Of a DNA stretch of 64,000 nucleotides, positions 26,501 to 35,132 are shown piece by piece. The DNA comes from Nocardia jejuensis NBRC 103114 (GTDB lineage: Bacteria > Actinomycetota > Actinomycetes > Mycobacteriales > Mycobacteriaceae), in assembly GCF_001613145.1 (NCBI RefSeq), contig NZ_BDBU01000039.1, forward strand, positions 1 through 64,000, read 5' to 3'. Numbering within the stretch: position 1 is the stretch's first letter; every line of letters starts with the position of its first letter. Both the position numbers and the translations under genes were made by a program. The notes beneath the pieces were generated by a model. That model was not told the origin of the DNA. It was given only the letters and a program-made list of their open reading frames with translations, and ran no database searches.

Positions 26501-27174
26501 CGGAATGGTCCGGCAGTGAATCGGGCGGCCGTCGCTACACCGCCTTCACCCAGAACCTCGAACAGCTCAAGCCCTGGCACACCCTCACCGGCCGCCAGCA
26601 TTTCTTCCTCGACCACGACTGGATGCACGAGCTGGGCGAGGCGCTCCCGGTGTACCGGCCGCCGTTGAACATGCACCAGCTCTTCGGGGAGCCCACGCTC
26701 GGCGCGGACGGCGGCAAACAGGTGACCGTGCGCTACCTGACCCCGCACAACAAGTGGTCGATCCACTCGGAGTACCAGGACAACCTGTACATGCTCTCGC
26801 TCTCGCGGGGCGGGCAGGTGATCTGGATGGCCCCGGCCGACGCCGAGGCCATCGGGGTCGCGGACAACGACTGGATCGAGGCGGTCAACCGCAACGGCGT
26901 GGTGGTGGCCCGGGCGATCGTGTCGCACCGCATGCCGGTCGGCACCGTCTACATGAACCACGCCCAGGAGCGCACGGTGAACGTGCCCAAGACCGAGACC
27001 ACCGGCAAGCGCGGCGGTATCCACAACTCGCTCACCCGGGTGCTGCTCAAACCCACGCATCTGATCGGCGGCTATGCCCAATTGTGCTGGGGCTTCAACT
27101 ATCTGGGCCCCACCGGAAATCAGCGTGACGAAGTGACCGTGATCCGCCGACGCTCGCAGGAGGTGCAGTACTGA
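23515..27174 (+). CDS. narG: Respiratory nitrate reductase, alpha subunit
   Basis: A 1219-residue membrane-facing molybdopterin (bis-MGD) subunit that reduces nitrate to nitrite on the cytoplasmic side. The FS0 cluster ligands His53, Cys57, Cys61 (STHGVNCTGSC) and Cys96 (EPRGCPRG) are present. The Mo-coordinating Asp lies in the YADLPVASPQVFGDQTDVPESGDW region, and late motifs include HNKWSIHSEYQDN and MYMNHAQERTVNVP-like text. There is no twin-arginine signal, as expected for NarG. ATG 23515 matches the family start; GTG 23464, 17 codons earlier, is in frame and possible. First gene of narGHJI; the narH start overlaps its stop by one base. Confidence 0.95.
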   Translation: MAEPDALILETGKFFHRGETAEDLHSIEYEGGREGDTFYRDRWSHDKVVYSTHGVNCTGSCRWKVYVKDGIITWETQATDYPSVGPDSPEYEPRGCPRGASFSWYTYSPTRVRYPYIRGRLLSMYREAKARLGDPVLAWADIQDDPVRRREYQQARGKGGLARATWDEAVEIIAAAHVHTIKAYGPDRIAGFSPIPAMSMVSHAAGARFMGLIGAPMVSFYDWYADLPVASPQVFGDQTDVPESGDWWDAAYLIMWGSNVPVTRTPDAHWMAEARYRGQKVVVVAPDYADNAKFADEWLHPHPGTDGALAMAMGHVILREYFLDRQVPFFTDYVRRFTDLPFLVTLVERDGAYVPGKFLRASDIGDGGEGAEWKTVVIDETTGEPVVPPGSLGFRWPAAAEGRWNLDLGDIEPTLSLIDGGDGVPVLLPRFDIGDGTGGGSGAVLRRGVPARRLSADGPLVTTVFDLMLAQYGVERSGLPGVWPESYEDASAPGTPGWQQEHTSVRAETCVKIAREFADTAAKSNGRCMILMGAGTNHWFHSETIYRAFLALLQLTGCQGRNGGGWGHYVGQEKCRPVTGWATLAGATDWTRPPRQAIGTGHWFVHTDQWRYDAFTSDVLTSPLGEGRLAGMTAMDCLAQSARLGWMPSYPTFDRNPLELGEGEDAIGRAVEQLRTGELRFAAEDPDAPRNWPRVLTLWRSNLFGSSAKGAEYFAKHLLGTHNSLNAQEAPPDLRPRDVAWHENAPEGKLDLLVSLDFRMTSSTLLSDITLPAATWYEKHDLSSTDMHPFVHSFSPAIDPPWQARTDFDAFHAIADRFSELARDHLGTRRDLVATALTHDTVGETAQPGGVVRDWRAGECEPIPGKTMPNLTVVERDYTAVGAKFAALGPLVEKVGLPVKGIMVHPDEEVKYLAAKNGTVASGPAAGRPRLDTAVRAADTILALSGTTNGRLAVQGFRTLGARTGQEMAHLAAEHEGKRVTYADTQAAPVPVITSPEWSGSESGGRRYTAFTQNLEQLKPWHTLTGRQHFFLDHDWMHELGEALPVYRPPLNMHQLFGEPTLGADGGKQVTVRYLTPHNKWSIHSEYQDNLYMLSLSRGGQVIWMAPADAEAIGVADNDWIEAVNRNGVVVARAIVSHRMPVGTVYMNHAQERTVNVPKTETTGKRGGIHNSLTRVLLKPTHLIGGYAQLCWGFNYLGPTGNQRDEVTVIRRRSQEVQY

Positions 27175-28760
27175 TGCGCGTGATGGCACAGATCGCGATG
27201 GTGATGAACCTGGACAAGTGCATCGGCTGTCATACCTGTTCGGTGACCTGCAAGCAGACCTGGACCAATCGTGCGGGCATGGAGTACGCCTGGTTCAACA
27301 ATGTGGAAACCCGTCCGGGGCAGGGGTATCCGCGGCAGTACGAGGATCAGGAGAAGTGGAAGGGCGGCTGGGAGCTGGATCGGCGCGGGCGGCTCAAACT
27401 CAAAGCCGGTGGCCGGCTGCGCAAACTGCTCTCCATCTTCGCGAACCCGGTGTTGCCGGTCATCAAGGACTACTACGAGCCCTGGACCTACGACTACCGC
27501 ACTCTCACCAATGCCCCACTGGGAGAAGACTATCCGGTCGCGCAGCCGCGCTCGCTGCTGTCCGGCAAGCCGATGTCGATCCAGTGGAGCGCGAACTGGG
27601 ACGACAATCTGGGCGGTGCCACCGAGCACGGCGACGACGATCCCATCGTGCGCAAGGTCCGCGAAACAGCCGCGGAGAAGGTGCGTTTCGAGTTCGAACA
27701 GTCCTTCATGTTCTATCTGCCGCGGATCTGCGAGCACTGCCTGAACCCGGCATGTGTGGCCTCGTGCCCGTCGGGTGCGCTGTACAAGCGCAAGGAGGAC
27801 GGCATCGTCCTGGTCGATCAGGACCAGTGCCGCGGCTGGCGCATGTGCGTGACCGGCTGCCCGTACAAGAAGATCTACTTCAACCACGAGACCGGCAAGG
27901 CCGAGAAGTGCACCTTCTGTTATCCCCGTATCGAAGTGGGCCTGCCGACCGTGTGCTCGGAGACCTGCGTGGGGCGGCTGCGATACCTGGGTGTGCTGCT
28001 CTACGACGCGGATCGGGTCGCCGAGGCCGCCGCCACACCCGATGAGCACGACCTCTACGAGGCGCAGCTGGGTGTGTTCCTGGACCCCGAGGATCCGCGG
28101 GTGCGCGCCGAGGCCGAGCGCGCGGGCATCGGCGTGGACTGGATCGACGCGGCACGCCGTTCGCCCGTGCACGCGCTGATCAGCAAGTACCGGGTGGCGC
28201 TGCCGCTGCATCCGGAATTCCGGACGCTGCCGATGGTCTGGTACATCCCGCCGCTCTCGCCCATCGTGGAGGCGTTGTCCGACACCGGTTTCGACGGTGA
28301 GGATCCCGGCAATCTGTTCGGCGCGATCGACTCGCTGCGGATCCCGATGGAGTACCTGGCCGAACTGTTCACCGCCGGTGACGTCGCTCCGGTGCGCGAC
28401 GCGCTGGCCCGGCTCGCGGCCATGCGTTCCTATCAGCGCGACATCAATCTCGGTGACATCCCGGACGATTCGATCGCCGCCAGCGTCGGCATGACCGGCG
28501 CCGAGATCGATGAGATGTTCCGGCTGCTGGCCATCGCCAAATACGAGGAACGCTATGTGATTCCGACCGCGGCCATGGGTGAGGCCCACGAGCTGGAGGA
28601 GATGGCGCTGCAGACCGGCTGCAGCGTGGACTACGACAGTGACACCAGCCACGCGGCGGGCCCCTTCGGTGACGATTCGGGCCGAAAGCTGTTGCCGCTC
28701 ATGACCGTCGAGAGTTTTCACGTGCTGCGCAAGCGGCAGACCTCCGACGAGGAAGCATGA
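27174..28760 (+). CDS. narH: Respiratory nitrate reductase, beta (iron-sulfur) subunit
   Basis: A 528-residue ferredoxin-like subunit that carries electrons from NarI haem to NarG. Four cysteine groups are seen: CIGCHTCSVTCKQTW near the N-terminus, CEHCLNPACVASCPSGAL, CRGWRMCVTGCPYKK, and CTFCYP with CSETCVGR. In CRGWRMC a Trp replaces the second Cys, the normal NarH feature giving a [3Fe-4S] cluster. The start at 27174 shares one base with the narG stop. Length and C-terminus are typical. Confidence 0.95.
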   Translation: MRVMAQIAMVMNLDKCIGCHTCSVTCKQTWTNRAGMEYAWFNNVETRPGQGYPRQYEDQEKWKGGWELDRRGRLKLKAGGRLRKLLSIFANPVLPVIKDYYEPWTYDYRTLTNAPLGEDYPVAQPRSLLSGKPMSIQWSANWDDNLGGATEHGDDDPIVRKVRETAAEKVRFEFEQSFMFYLPRICEHCLNPACVASCPSGALYKRKEDGIVLVDQDQCRGWRMCVTGCPYKKIYFNHETGKAEKCTFCYPRIEVGLPTVCSETCVGRLRYLGVLLYDADRVAEAAATPDEHDLYEAQLGVFLDPEDPRVRAEAERAGIGVDWIDAARRSPVHALISKYRVALPLHPEFRTLPMVWYIPPLSPIVEALSDTGFDGEDPGNLFGAIDSLRIPMEYLAELFTAGDVAPVRDALARLAAMRSYQRDINLGDIPDDSIAASVGMTGAEIDEMFRLLAIAKYEERYVIPTAAMGEAHELEEMALQTGCSVDYDSDTSHAAGPFGDDSGRKLLPLMTVESFHVLRKRQTSDEEA

Positions 28761-29362
28761 CGGCCGGACCCGACGCGGAGTTCTTCCAGGCGGTCGCGCA
28801 CTGTCTGGACTACCCCGACGAGCAGTTCTTCGAGCGCCTGCCGATGCTCGCGCACAGCGCCGGGGAGCTGACCCCCTTTCTCGACCATGCCCGCACCCTC
28901 GGGCGCGAGGCGCTCGCCGAGCACTACGTGGCGACCTTCGACTTCCGCAAACAGCACTGCCTGCACCTGACCTGGTGGCTCGACGGCGACACCCGCCGCC
29001 GGGGGCAGTCGCTGCTGTCGATCAAACAGCTCTACCGCGACCACGGCATGCACCTGAACGGTGTGGAGTTGCCCGACTATCTGCCGGTGGTGCTGGAATT
29101 CACCGCCGCCACCGGACGGCGAGAGCTGCTCATCGAGCACCGACCCGGACTGGAGCTGCTGCGACTGGCGCTGGCGGACAACGAGAGTCCCTACGCGGGA
29201 GTGGTGACGGCGCTGTGCGCCCGGCTACCCGGAACCTCCCCGCGCGATCGGGCCGCGGTGCTGGCGCTGGCCCGGTCCGGTCCGCGCACCGAATCCGTCG
29301 GGCTGGCCGCCTACGGCCATCTCGCCCTGCTGCCCGTCCTCGGCAACGGAGGTCACCGATGA
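28757..29362 (+). CDS. narJ: Nitrate reductase assembly chaperone
   Basis: A 201-residue helical chaperone of the NarJ/TorD type that inserts the molybdenum cofactor into NarG and holds the complex before membrane docking. Family features include HCLDYPDEQFFERLP, the core LAEHYVATFDFRKQHCLHLTWWLDGDTRRRG, and LPDYLPVVLEFTA. Both ends overlap neighbours by four bases (ATGA), showing tight translational coupling in the nar operon. Confidence 0.93.
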   Translation: MTAGPDAEFFQAVAHCLDYPDEQFFERLPMLAHSAGELTPFLDHARTLGREALAEHYVATFDFRKQHCLHLTWWLDGDTRRRGQSLLSIKQLYRDHGMHLNGVELPDYLPVVLEFTAATGRRELLIEHRPGLELLRLALADNESPYAGVVTALCARLPGTSPRDRAAVLALARSGPRTESVGLAAYGHLALLPVLGNGGHR

Positions 29363-30090
29363 GCACATTCCTCTGGGGCGCACTGCCCTACATCACGCTG
29401 GTATCGCTGGCGGGCGGGCTGTGGTGGCGGTACCGCTACGACAAGTTCGGCTGGACCACCCGGTCCTCGGAGCTGCACGAGTCCAGGCTGCTGCGCATCG
29501 CCTCGCCGATGTTCCACTACGGCATCCTTTTCGTGTTCGTGGGCCACATCATGGGCCTGTTCATCCCCGAGGCCTGGACCGACGCGGTGGGGGTGAAGGA
29601 GCACCAGTACCACCTGCTGTCGCTGTTCGGCGGCACCGCGGCGGGTGTGCTCACGATCCTCGGCATTCTCATGCTCATCTACCGCCGCCGCACCCGGGAC
29701 GCGGTGCTGCGGGCCACGACTAGCAACGACAAGCTCATGTACGTCGTCCTGCTGGCGGCGATCTTCATGGGGCTGTACGCCAAGCTCGGTCACTCCACCA
29801 TCAGCTCGGGCTACAACTACCGCACGACGATCGCGCCGTGGGCCCGCGGCATCTTCTACCTGAACCCGCGGCCCGAGCTCATGGAGTCGGTGCCGCTGAC
29901 CTTCCAGATCCACGCCGTGATCGGCATGCTGCTGATCGCGATGGTGCCCTTCACCCGGCTGGTGCACATGTTCAGCGCGCCGGTGGGCTATCTGTTCCGC
30001 CCCTACATCGTCTACCGGTCCCGCAGCCCGCAGCAGCTCGGCGAGCGCACGCCGCGCCGGGGCTGGGAACCCGTCGACCTCGAAAGGTGA
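29359..30090 (+). CDS. narI: Respiratory nitrate reductase, gamma (cytochrome b) subunit
   Basis: A 243-residue membrane cytochrome b with five hydrophobic spans that oxidises quinol and anchors NarGH. Candidate haem ligands are the histidines in MFHYGILFVFVGHIMG (two), FQIHAVIGML and FTRLVHMFSAP, matching NarI. It ends YRSRSPQQLGERTPRRGWEPV, the usual tail. ATG 29359 overlaps the narJ stop; the open frame back to 28975 is narJ shadow. Confidence 0.95.
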   Translation: MSTFLWGALPYITLVSLAGGLWWRYRYDKFGWTTRSSELHESRLLRIASPMFHYGILFVFVGHIMGLFIPEAWTDAVGVKEHQYHLLSLFGGTAAGVLTILGILMLIYRRRTRDAVLRATTSNDKLMYVVLLAAIFMGLYAKLGHSTISSGYNYRTTIAPWARGIFYLNPRPELMESVPLTFQIHAVIGMLLIAMVPFTRLVHMFSAPVGYLFRPYIVYRSRSPQQLGERTPRRGWEPVDLER

Positions 30091-30097
30091 TGTCGCG

Positions 30098-31018
30098 GTG
30101 CGGAGTCGGTGGTGGGAGCAACTGCCCCCGGTTGCGGGCTCGTTCGTCATGGCCACCGGAATCATCTCGGTCGGATTGCATCTGACCGGCTTCGAGGTGA
30201 TCTCGGTGCTCATGCTGGCGCCGGCCGGGGTGGTGTGGGCGTTCCTGGCGATCGATTTCGTCCGCCGGCTGGTGTGGAATCGCACGCGCTGGGAGACCGA
30301 AGCCGAAACCCCGGCCGCCCTGACCGCGGTCGCGGCCACCACCGTCCTGGGTACCCGGATCTCGCTGCTGGGCTGGTACGCACCGGCTTTCGTGCTGCTG
30401 GCGCTGGCCTCGGTGGTGTGGCCGGTCCTGCTGTATCTGGTGATCGGGCACTGGAATCGCCATATGCCGGGTGCGGCGTTCCTGGTCTGCGTCTCGACCG
30501 AGGGGCTGGCCGTGCTGGCGGGCACCCTGGCCGTAGCGGGCCGGGGTGATGCGCTGGTTCCGGCGGCCTTGGTCCTCGCGTGCCTCGGCGTGCTGCTCTA
30601 CCTCGCCGCGCTGTCCCGATTCGATGTGCGACAGCTGTGGTCCGGCGCGGGTGATCAGTGGATCGCCGCCGGCGCGCTGGCCATCACCGCGCTGGCCTTC
30701 TCCAAACTGACCGCCTCGCACTACTTCACGGGAGCGGCGCACGATCTGCTGCGCGGGGCCTGCCTGGTGATCCTGGCGCTGAACCTGATCGTGTACGCGG
30801 TCCTGGTGGTCACCGAGGTGGTCGATCCGCGCCCGGCCGACGATGTTCGACGCTGGGCGACGGTGTTCCCGCTCGGCATGACCGCGGTGGCGACCCTGTC
30901 CGCCGGAGCGGCGGCGGGCATCTCGTGGCTGCGTCCGGTGGGGAGTGGCCTGCTGATCGTCGCGGTGGGCGCGTGGCTGCTGACCCTCGTCGTGCGCGCG
31001 CGGCGCATCACGGCCTAG
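30098..31018 (+). CDS. TehA/SLAC1-type anion channel or transporter of the nar operon
   Basis: A 306-residue membrane protein with about ten hydrophobic segments, of the tellurite-resistance/C4-dicarboxylate transporter family (TehA, plant SLAC1). It opens PPVAGSFVMATGIISVGLHLTG, the first-helix pattern of the family, and keeps regularly spaced aromatic and Gly residues in later helices. GTG 30098 lies seven bases after the narI stop, so it belongs to the nar transcript. Plant SLAC-type channels can pass nitrate, so a role in nitrate or nitrite movement next to narK is a reasonable inference, not shown by sequence alone. Confidence 0.8.
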   Translation: MRSRWWEQLPPVAGSFVMATGIISVGLHLTGFEVISVLMLAPAGVVWAFLAIDFVRRLVWNRTRWETEAETPAALTAVAATTVLGTRISLLGWYAPAFVLLALASVVWPVLLYLVIGHWNRHMPGAAFLVCVSTEGLAVLAGTLAVAGRGDALVPAALVLACLGVLLYLAALSRFDVRQLWSGAGDQWIAAGALAITALAFSKLTASHYFTGAAHDLLRGACLVILALNLIVYAVLVVTEVVDPRPADDVRRWATVFPLGMTAVATLSAGAAAGISWLRPVGSGLLIVAVGAWLLTLVVRARRITA

Positions 31019-31019
31019 A

Positions 31020-31265
31020 GTGCGCGATCCGCTGGATATTCCGGTGTCGTTCGAGCCCATTCGAATTCGATTCGACGAGTTGCATGCCGGGCCCTTTCCG
31101 GTTTCCCGCGGTTTCTCGGCGGTGCGGTCGCGCGATGTTCGCGGCGGTCACCCGGTGGTGGCTGGTTCGGCGTTCCAGGTGGTCAACGCGGCGCGGGGGC
31201 TCCTCGATCACGATGTGTGTCGTATCGATGGTTTCCTCCGCGGGAGTGTTCTGCTAGGTGCGTGA
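31020..31265 (+). CDS. Possible small coupled ORF between the channel gene and narK
   Basis: An 81-codon frame that starts with GTG one base after the channel stop and ends overlapping the narK start by four bases (GTGA), the pattern of coupled genes. Its product (RDPLDIPVSFEPIRIRFDEL at the start) has no recognised domain, and third-position GC is lower than in its neighbours. It could be a small real protein, a remnant, or chance. Without it a 243-base gap would remain inside the operon. Confidence 0.3.
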   Translation: MRDPLDIPVSFEPIRIRFDELHAGPFPVSRGFSAVRSRDVRGGHPVVAGSAFQVVNAARGLLDHDVCRIDGFLRGSVLLGA

Positions 31266-32458
31266 ACTCGACGACGTCTGAGCTACACAACGGTTCGCGG
31301 ACGATCAATCTGGCCTTGGCCACATGGGTGTCCGCGATCAATTTCTGGGCCTGGAACATGATCGGGCCGCTTTCGACGACCTATGCCTCCGCGCTGTCGC
31401 TCAGCAGTGCCAAGACCTCGATTCTGGTGGCCATGCCGATCCTGGTCGGGTCGCTGGGCCGGATCGTGGTGGGCTCGCTGACGGACCGATTCGGCGGCCG
31501 CGCGATGTTCATCGCGATCTCGCTCGCCTCCATCGCCCCCGTGCTGGCCGTCGGGATCGCGGGCAAGGCGGAGTCGTATCCGCTGCTGCTGGTGTTCGGC
31601 TTCTTCCTCGGGATCGCGGGCACCATCTTCGCGGTCGGCATCCCGTTCGCGAACAGCTGGTACGAGCCCGCCCGCCGTGGTTTCGCCACCGGCGTGTTCG
31701 GGGCGGGCATGGTCGGTACGGCGCTGTCGGCCTTCTTCACCCCGCGGTTCGTCGGCTGGTTCGGACTCCTCACCACGCACGTCGTCATCGCGGTGGCGCT
31801 CGCGGTCACGGCGGCGGTGTGCTTCGCGATCATGCGGAACTCGCCGGAGTTCACCCCCAACCTGGATCCGGTGGTGCCCAAGCTGCGGGCCGCCGCGAAA
31901 CTCCGTGTCACCTGGGAGATGTCGCTGCTGTACGCGGTGGTGTTCGGCGGGTTCGTCGCCTTCAGCACCTATCTGCCCACCTACATCAAGGTCATCTATG
32001 GCTTCTCCGCGGTCGACGCCGGAACCCGCACCGCGGCGTTCGCACTCGCGGCGGTGCTGGCCCGCCCGGTCGGTGGGGCGCTCTCGGATCGGATCTCGCC
32101 GAAATACGTGGTGCTGTTCTCGCTCGGGGGTACGGCGCTCATGGCGGTGGTGGCCTCGTTCAAGCCGCCCGCCGACATCGGTTCGGCCATCACGTTCATC
32201 GGTCTCGCGCTCTTCCTCGGCGTCGGCACCGGCGGCGTGTTCGCCTGGGTGGCACGGCGGTCTCCCGCCTCCAGCGTCGGCAGCGTCACCGGAATCGTCG
32301 CCGCCGCCGGCGGTCTCGGCGGCTACTTCCCGCCGTTGATCATGGGCGCGACCTACAACGAGTCGGCCAACAACTACACGTTCGGCCTGTTGCTGCTCGC
32401 GGCCACAGCACTGGTGGGGCTGATCTACACGGCCCTGAAACTCTCCGCACAAGAGTGA
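31262..32458 (+). CDS. narK: Nitrate/nitrite transporter, NarK type
   Basis: A 398-residue MFS transporter with 12 spans of the nitrate/nitrite porter group. It begins LALATWVSAINFWAWNMIGPL, and contains the GSLGRIVVGSLTDRFGGR loop, GVFGAGMVGTALSAFF and the later GLGGYFPPLIMG, matching the two Gly-rich nitrate-signature regions. It imports nitrate, exports nitrite, or exchanges them for the adjacent reductase. GTG 31262 is taken as the start, just before the conserved N-terminus; the in-frame codons back to 31217 look untranslated. A strong terminator follows. Confidence 0.88.
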   Translation: MNSTTSELHNGSRTINLALATWVSAINFWAWNMIGPLSTTYASALSLSSAKTSILVAMPILVGSLGRIVVGSLTDRFGGRAMFIAISLASIAPVLAVGIAGKAESYPLLLVFGFFLGIAGTIFAVGIPFANSWYEPARRGFATGVFGAGMVGTALSAFFTPRFVGWFGLLTTHVVIAVALAVTAAVCFAIMRNSPEFTPNLDPVVPKLRAAAKLRVTWEMSLLYAVVFGGFVAFSTYLPTYIKVIYGFSAVDAGTRTAAFALAAVLARPVGGALSDRISPKYVVLFSLGGTALMAVVASFKPPADIGSAITFIGLALFLGVGTGGVFAWVARRSPASSVGSVTGIVAAAGGLGGYFPPLIMGATYNESANNYTFGLLLLAATALVGLIYTALKLSAQE

Positions 32459-32535
32459 TACCCGCGCCGGGTTCGGCGGTCGGTGTGAACGTCTCGCCGT
32501 CGCTCGCCGCGCCGATCGAGAGTCGTTCCGCGAGA

Positions 32536-32569
32536 AAGGGATCGGACCGGGTAACCGGTCCGATCCCTT
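32536..32569. terminator. Bidirectional terminator between narK and the convergent MFS gene
   Basis: A perfect 15-bp stem (AAGGGATCGGACCGG and its complement) with a GTAA tetraloop, A-rich on one side and CTTC on the other, between convergent genes. It ends the nar operon and probably also the minus-strand MFS gene. Confidence 0.85.
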
Positions 32570-32596
32570 CGTGCGTGTGGATCTTTCGTGCGCAGC

Positions 32597-34033
32597 TCAG
32601 AGTGCGAGCGTCAGGGCATCGCCGGCCGGTGCGGCATCGGTGGCGGCGGCCGGGCGGCGCAGTACCGTGAGGCTGACGATCAGGGCGAGTGCCAGGAGTG
32701 CGGCGGCGATGGTGAACGCGAGGCGGTAGCCGTCGGTGAGCGCGGCGGCCTCGGAAGCGCCTGCGGCGAGCCGGTTTCCGGTGCGGGACGCGGCCAGGGT
32801 GGACAGCACCGCGATGCCGAGCGCCATGCCGATCTGCTGGGTGGTGTTGAACAGTCCCGACGCCACTCCGGCGTCATCGGCCTTCGCGCCGGACATTCCG
32901 AGGGTGGCCAGGGCCGGCAGGACCAGTCCGCCACCGGCGATCAGGACCATCATGGGCAGCAGGTCCACCGCGTAGGCGGCGTGCACCGGCAGGCGGGTCA
33001 GCCAGCCCATGCCGGCCAGCAACAGGACCAGTCCGGCGATCAGCACGTTGCGGGCGCCGAAGCGGTTGCTCAGCGGGGCGGAGACGAACAGCGAGACTCC
33101 GCCGATCGCGACGGCCGCGGGCAGCATGGCCAGACCGGTCCGCAGCGCGCCGTAACCGAGCACCTTCTGCATGTAGAGCGCCACGATGATCTGGAAGGCG
33201 AACATGGCCGAGAGCGTGAGCATCTGGACCAGGTTGGCCCCGGAGACATTGCGGGAGCGGAAGATTCGCAACGGCAGCAGCGGGGTCGCGGCGGTGGCCT
33301 GACGGACGAGGAAACCCGCGAGCAGAGCGATCGAGACGGCGGCCAGACCCAGCGTGCGGCCCGATGTCCAGCCGAACTGCTCGATGCCGACCACGGTGTA
33401 GATGCCCAGCATCAGTCCGGAGGTCACCAGCGTCGCACCCAGAATGTCCGCTCCGGCGGCCAACCCGATGCCGCGATCGGCGGGCAGCGCCTTCACCGCG
33501 AGGGCGATGGTGGCCAGTCCGATCGGCACATTGATGAAGAAGATCCAGTGCCAGCTCAGCGCATCGGTGAGCACGCCGCCGAGCACCTGGCCGATGGACG
33601 CGCCCGCCGCGCCGGTGAAGCTGAAGACGCCGATGGCCTTGGCACGCTCCCCGTTCTCGGTGAAGAGGGTGACCAGAATTCCGAGCACCACCGAGGCGGC
33701 GAGCGCACTGCCCACGCCCTGCAGGAAGCGCGCGGCGATCAACTGGCCGGGGCCGGTGGCCGCACCGGCGAAGACCGACGCCGCGGTGAACACGCCGTTT
33801 CCCGCCAGGAACACGGTGCGGCGGCCGATCAGATCACCGAGTCGCCCGGCCAGCAGCAGCAGTCCGCCGAACGCGATCAGATACGCGTTCACGGTCCAGC
33901 TCAGTCCGGCGGGGCTGAAGCCGAGATCGCGCTGGATCGCGGGCATCGCCACCGTCACGATGCTGCCGTCGAGAATCGTCATCAGCATCGATGCCGAGAG
34001 CACGGTGAGTGCGAGGCGCTGTGAGACCGACAT
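32597..34033 (-). CDS. MFS drug exporter, DHA2 (14-span) family
   Basis: A 478-residue exporter of the EmrB/QacA type. Family motifs are LDGSIVTVAMPAIQRDL (motif D1), LAGRLGDLIGRRTVFLAG (motif A) and the motif C region GAAGASIGQVLGGVLTD. Drug/proton antiport is typical; the substrate is unknown. It follows the LLM oxidoreductase gene by 71 bases on the same strand, so they may form a two-gene operon in which a modified compound is exported. ATG 34033 is preceded by CAGGAGCA. Confidence 0.9.
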   Translation of the reverse strand: MSVSQRLALTVLSASMLMTILDGSIVTVAMPAIQRDLGFSPAGLSWTVNAYLIAFGGLLLLAGRLGDLIGRRTVFLAGNGVFTAASVFAGAATGPGQLIAARFLQGVGSALAASVVLGILVTLFTENGERAKAIGVFSFTGAAGASIGQVLGGVLTDALSWHWIFFINVPIGLATIALAVKALPADRGIGLAAGADILGATLVTSGLMLGIYTVVGIEQFGWTSGRTLGLAAVSIALLAGFLVRQATAATPLLPLRIFRSRNVSGANLVQMLTLSAMFAFQIIVALYMQKVLGYGALRTGLAMLPAAVAIGGVSLFVSAPLSNRFGARNVLIAGLVLLLAGMGWLTRLPVHAAYAVDLLPMMVLIAGGGLVLPALATLGMSGAKADDAGVASGLFNTTQQIGMALGIAVLSTLAASRTGNRLAAGASEAAALTDGYRLAFTIAAALLALALIVSLTVLRRPAAATDAAPAGDALTLAL

Positions 34034-34104
34034 TGGTTGCTCCTGTCAGGGCATGAAAGATCAACTCGCCCACTGGGCGAGCGGAAGACAAGTCGTGGGA
34101 GGCG

Positions 34105-34902
34105 CTACTGCGCGGCGCGAATCCGTCCGGCGAACTCGTAGCCGTCCCGCCACTGCGGTGTGGGTGCGAGGATCACGCGCTCGACTCCGGCGGCGTCGTA
34201 CCGCATCAGCTGTTCGGCGGCCTGTCGCGGATCCTCCGGTAGGACGGGCGCGACGACGGTGATCGAGGGCGTCGGCCGCCCGTACCGCTCGGCGAGCTCA
34301 CGCAGTTCGTCGATCTCGGCCGGCAACCGCTCGAGATCGGGCTGGATGGCGACCCAGCCGTCGCCGAACTCCGCGGCCCGGCGTCGGGCCCGGGAGCCGT
34401 TGCCGCCCACCAGCACCGGCGGGACGAGAGCGGGCGGGGCCAGGGTCACCTCGAGGCCGTCCGCGAGCACGGTCGGCGCACCGGAGACCAGGCCGGGCAG
34501 CACTCGCAGCGCTTCGTCGGTCACCTTGCCGCGGTTCTCGAATCGCACCCCGGCCGCCCGCCAGCCGATATCGCCGTGCGCGGGATTCCCGGTGCCGACA
34601 CCGACCACCAGCCGGTCGCCGGACAACTGCTGCAGCGTGCCGATCTGCTTGGCGGCCCAGGCCACCGGACGCAGGGCCAGCAGCATGACTCCGAAACCCA
34701 CCGTGATCCGGTCGGTGGCGGCGGCCGCGGTGCTCAGCGCCACGGTGCTGTCGAGCATCGGCACGGTGGCGACGAGATGATCGGTGGCCCACACCGATTC
34801 GAGTCCGGCAGCCTCAGCGGTGCGCGCGGCGGCCGCGACCCCGGCCGGAACCGAGGCATCCGCGCCGGACGTGGGCAGAAATACTCCGAGCTTGACCGTC
34901 AC
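34105..34902 (-). CDS. LLM-class F420-dependent or flavin-dependent oxidoreductase
   Basis: A 265-residue luciferase-like (beta/alpha)8-barrel protein: KLGVFLPTSGA at the start, GLESVWATDHLV, VGVGTGNPAHGDIGW, and VLVGGNGSRARRRAAEFGDGWV. These fit the F420-dependent TIGR03619-like group common in Nocardia and mycobacteria, although FMN use cannot be excluded. Cytoplasmic redox of an unknown substrate. GTG 34902 has GAGGA upstream. It is first in a possible operon with the DHA2 exporter. Confidence 0.85.
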   Translation of the reverse strand: MTVKLGVFLPTSGADASVPAGVAAAARTAEAAGLESVWATDHLVATVPMLDSTVALSTAAAATDRITVGFGVMLLALRPVAWAAKQIGTLQQLSGDRLVVGVGTGNPAHGDIGWRAAGVRFENRGKVTDEALRVLPGLVSGAPTVLADGLEVTLAPPALVPPVLVGGNGSRARRRAAEFGDGWVAIQPDLERLPAEIDELRELAERYGRPTPSITVVAPVLPEDPRQAAEQLMRYDAAGVERVILAPTPQWRDGYEFAGRIRAAQ

Positions 34903-35132
34903 GGTTCCTCCAGATTGTGCGCTGTTCGACTGGAGATAACGTTAGACGCATGCGGTGAGCGTTCAAATGTCTTAACTACTCGCTTCTATGCCCGAAGCGC
35001 TCACGGGTGATCGGCGCATTGCACGGATGGATCCTGAGTTGCCGCAGCGTCTTCCGGCCCCGCGCGCGGATCGGGGAGAGGCCGCCACGTAGTCGGCCCG
35101 GAGATGACCCGCGGCGGCGGGCTGGGCGCCGG

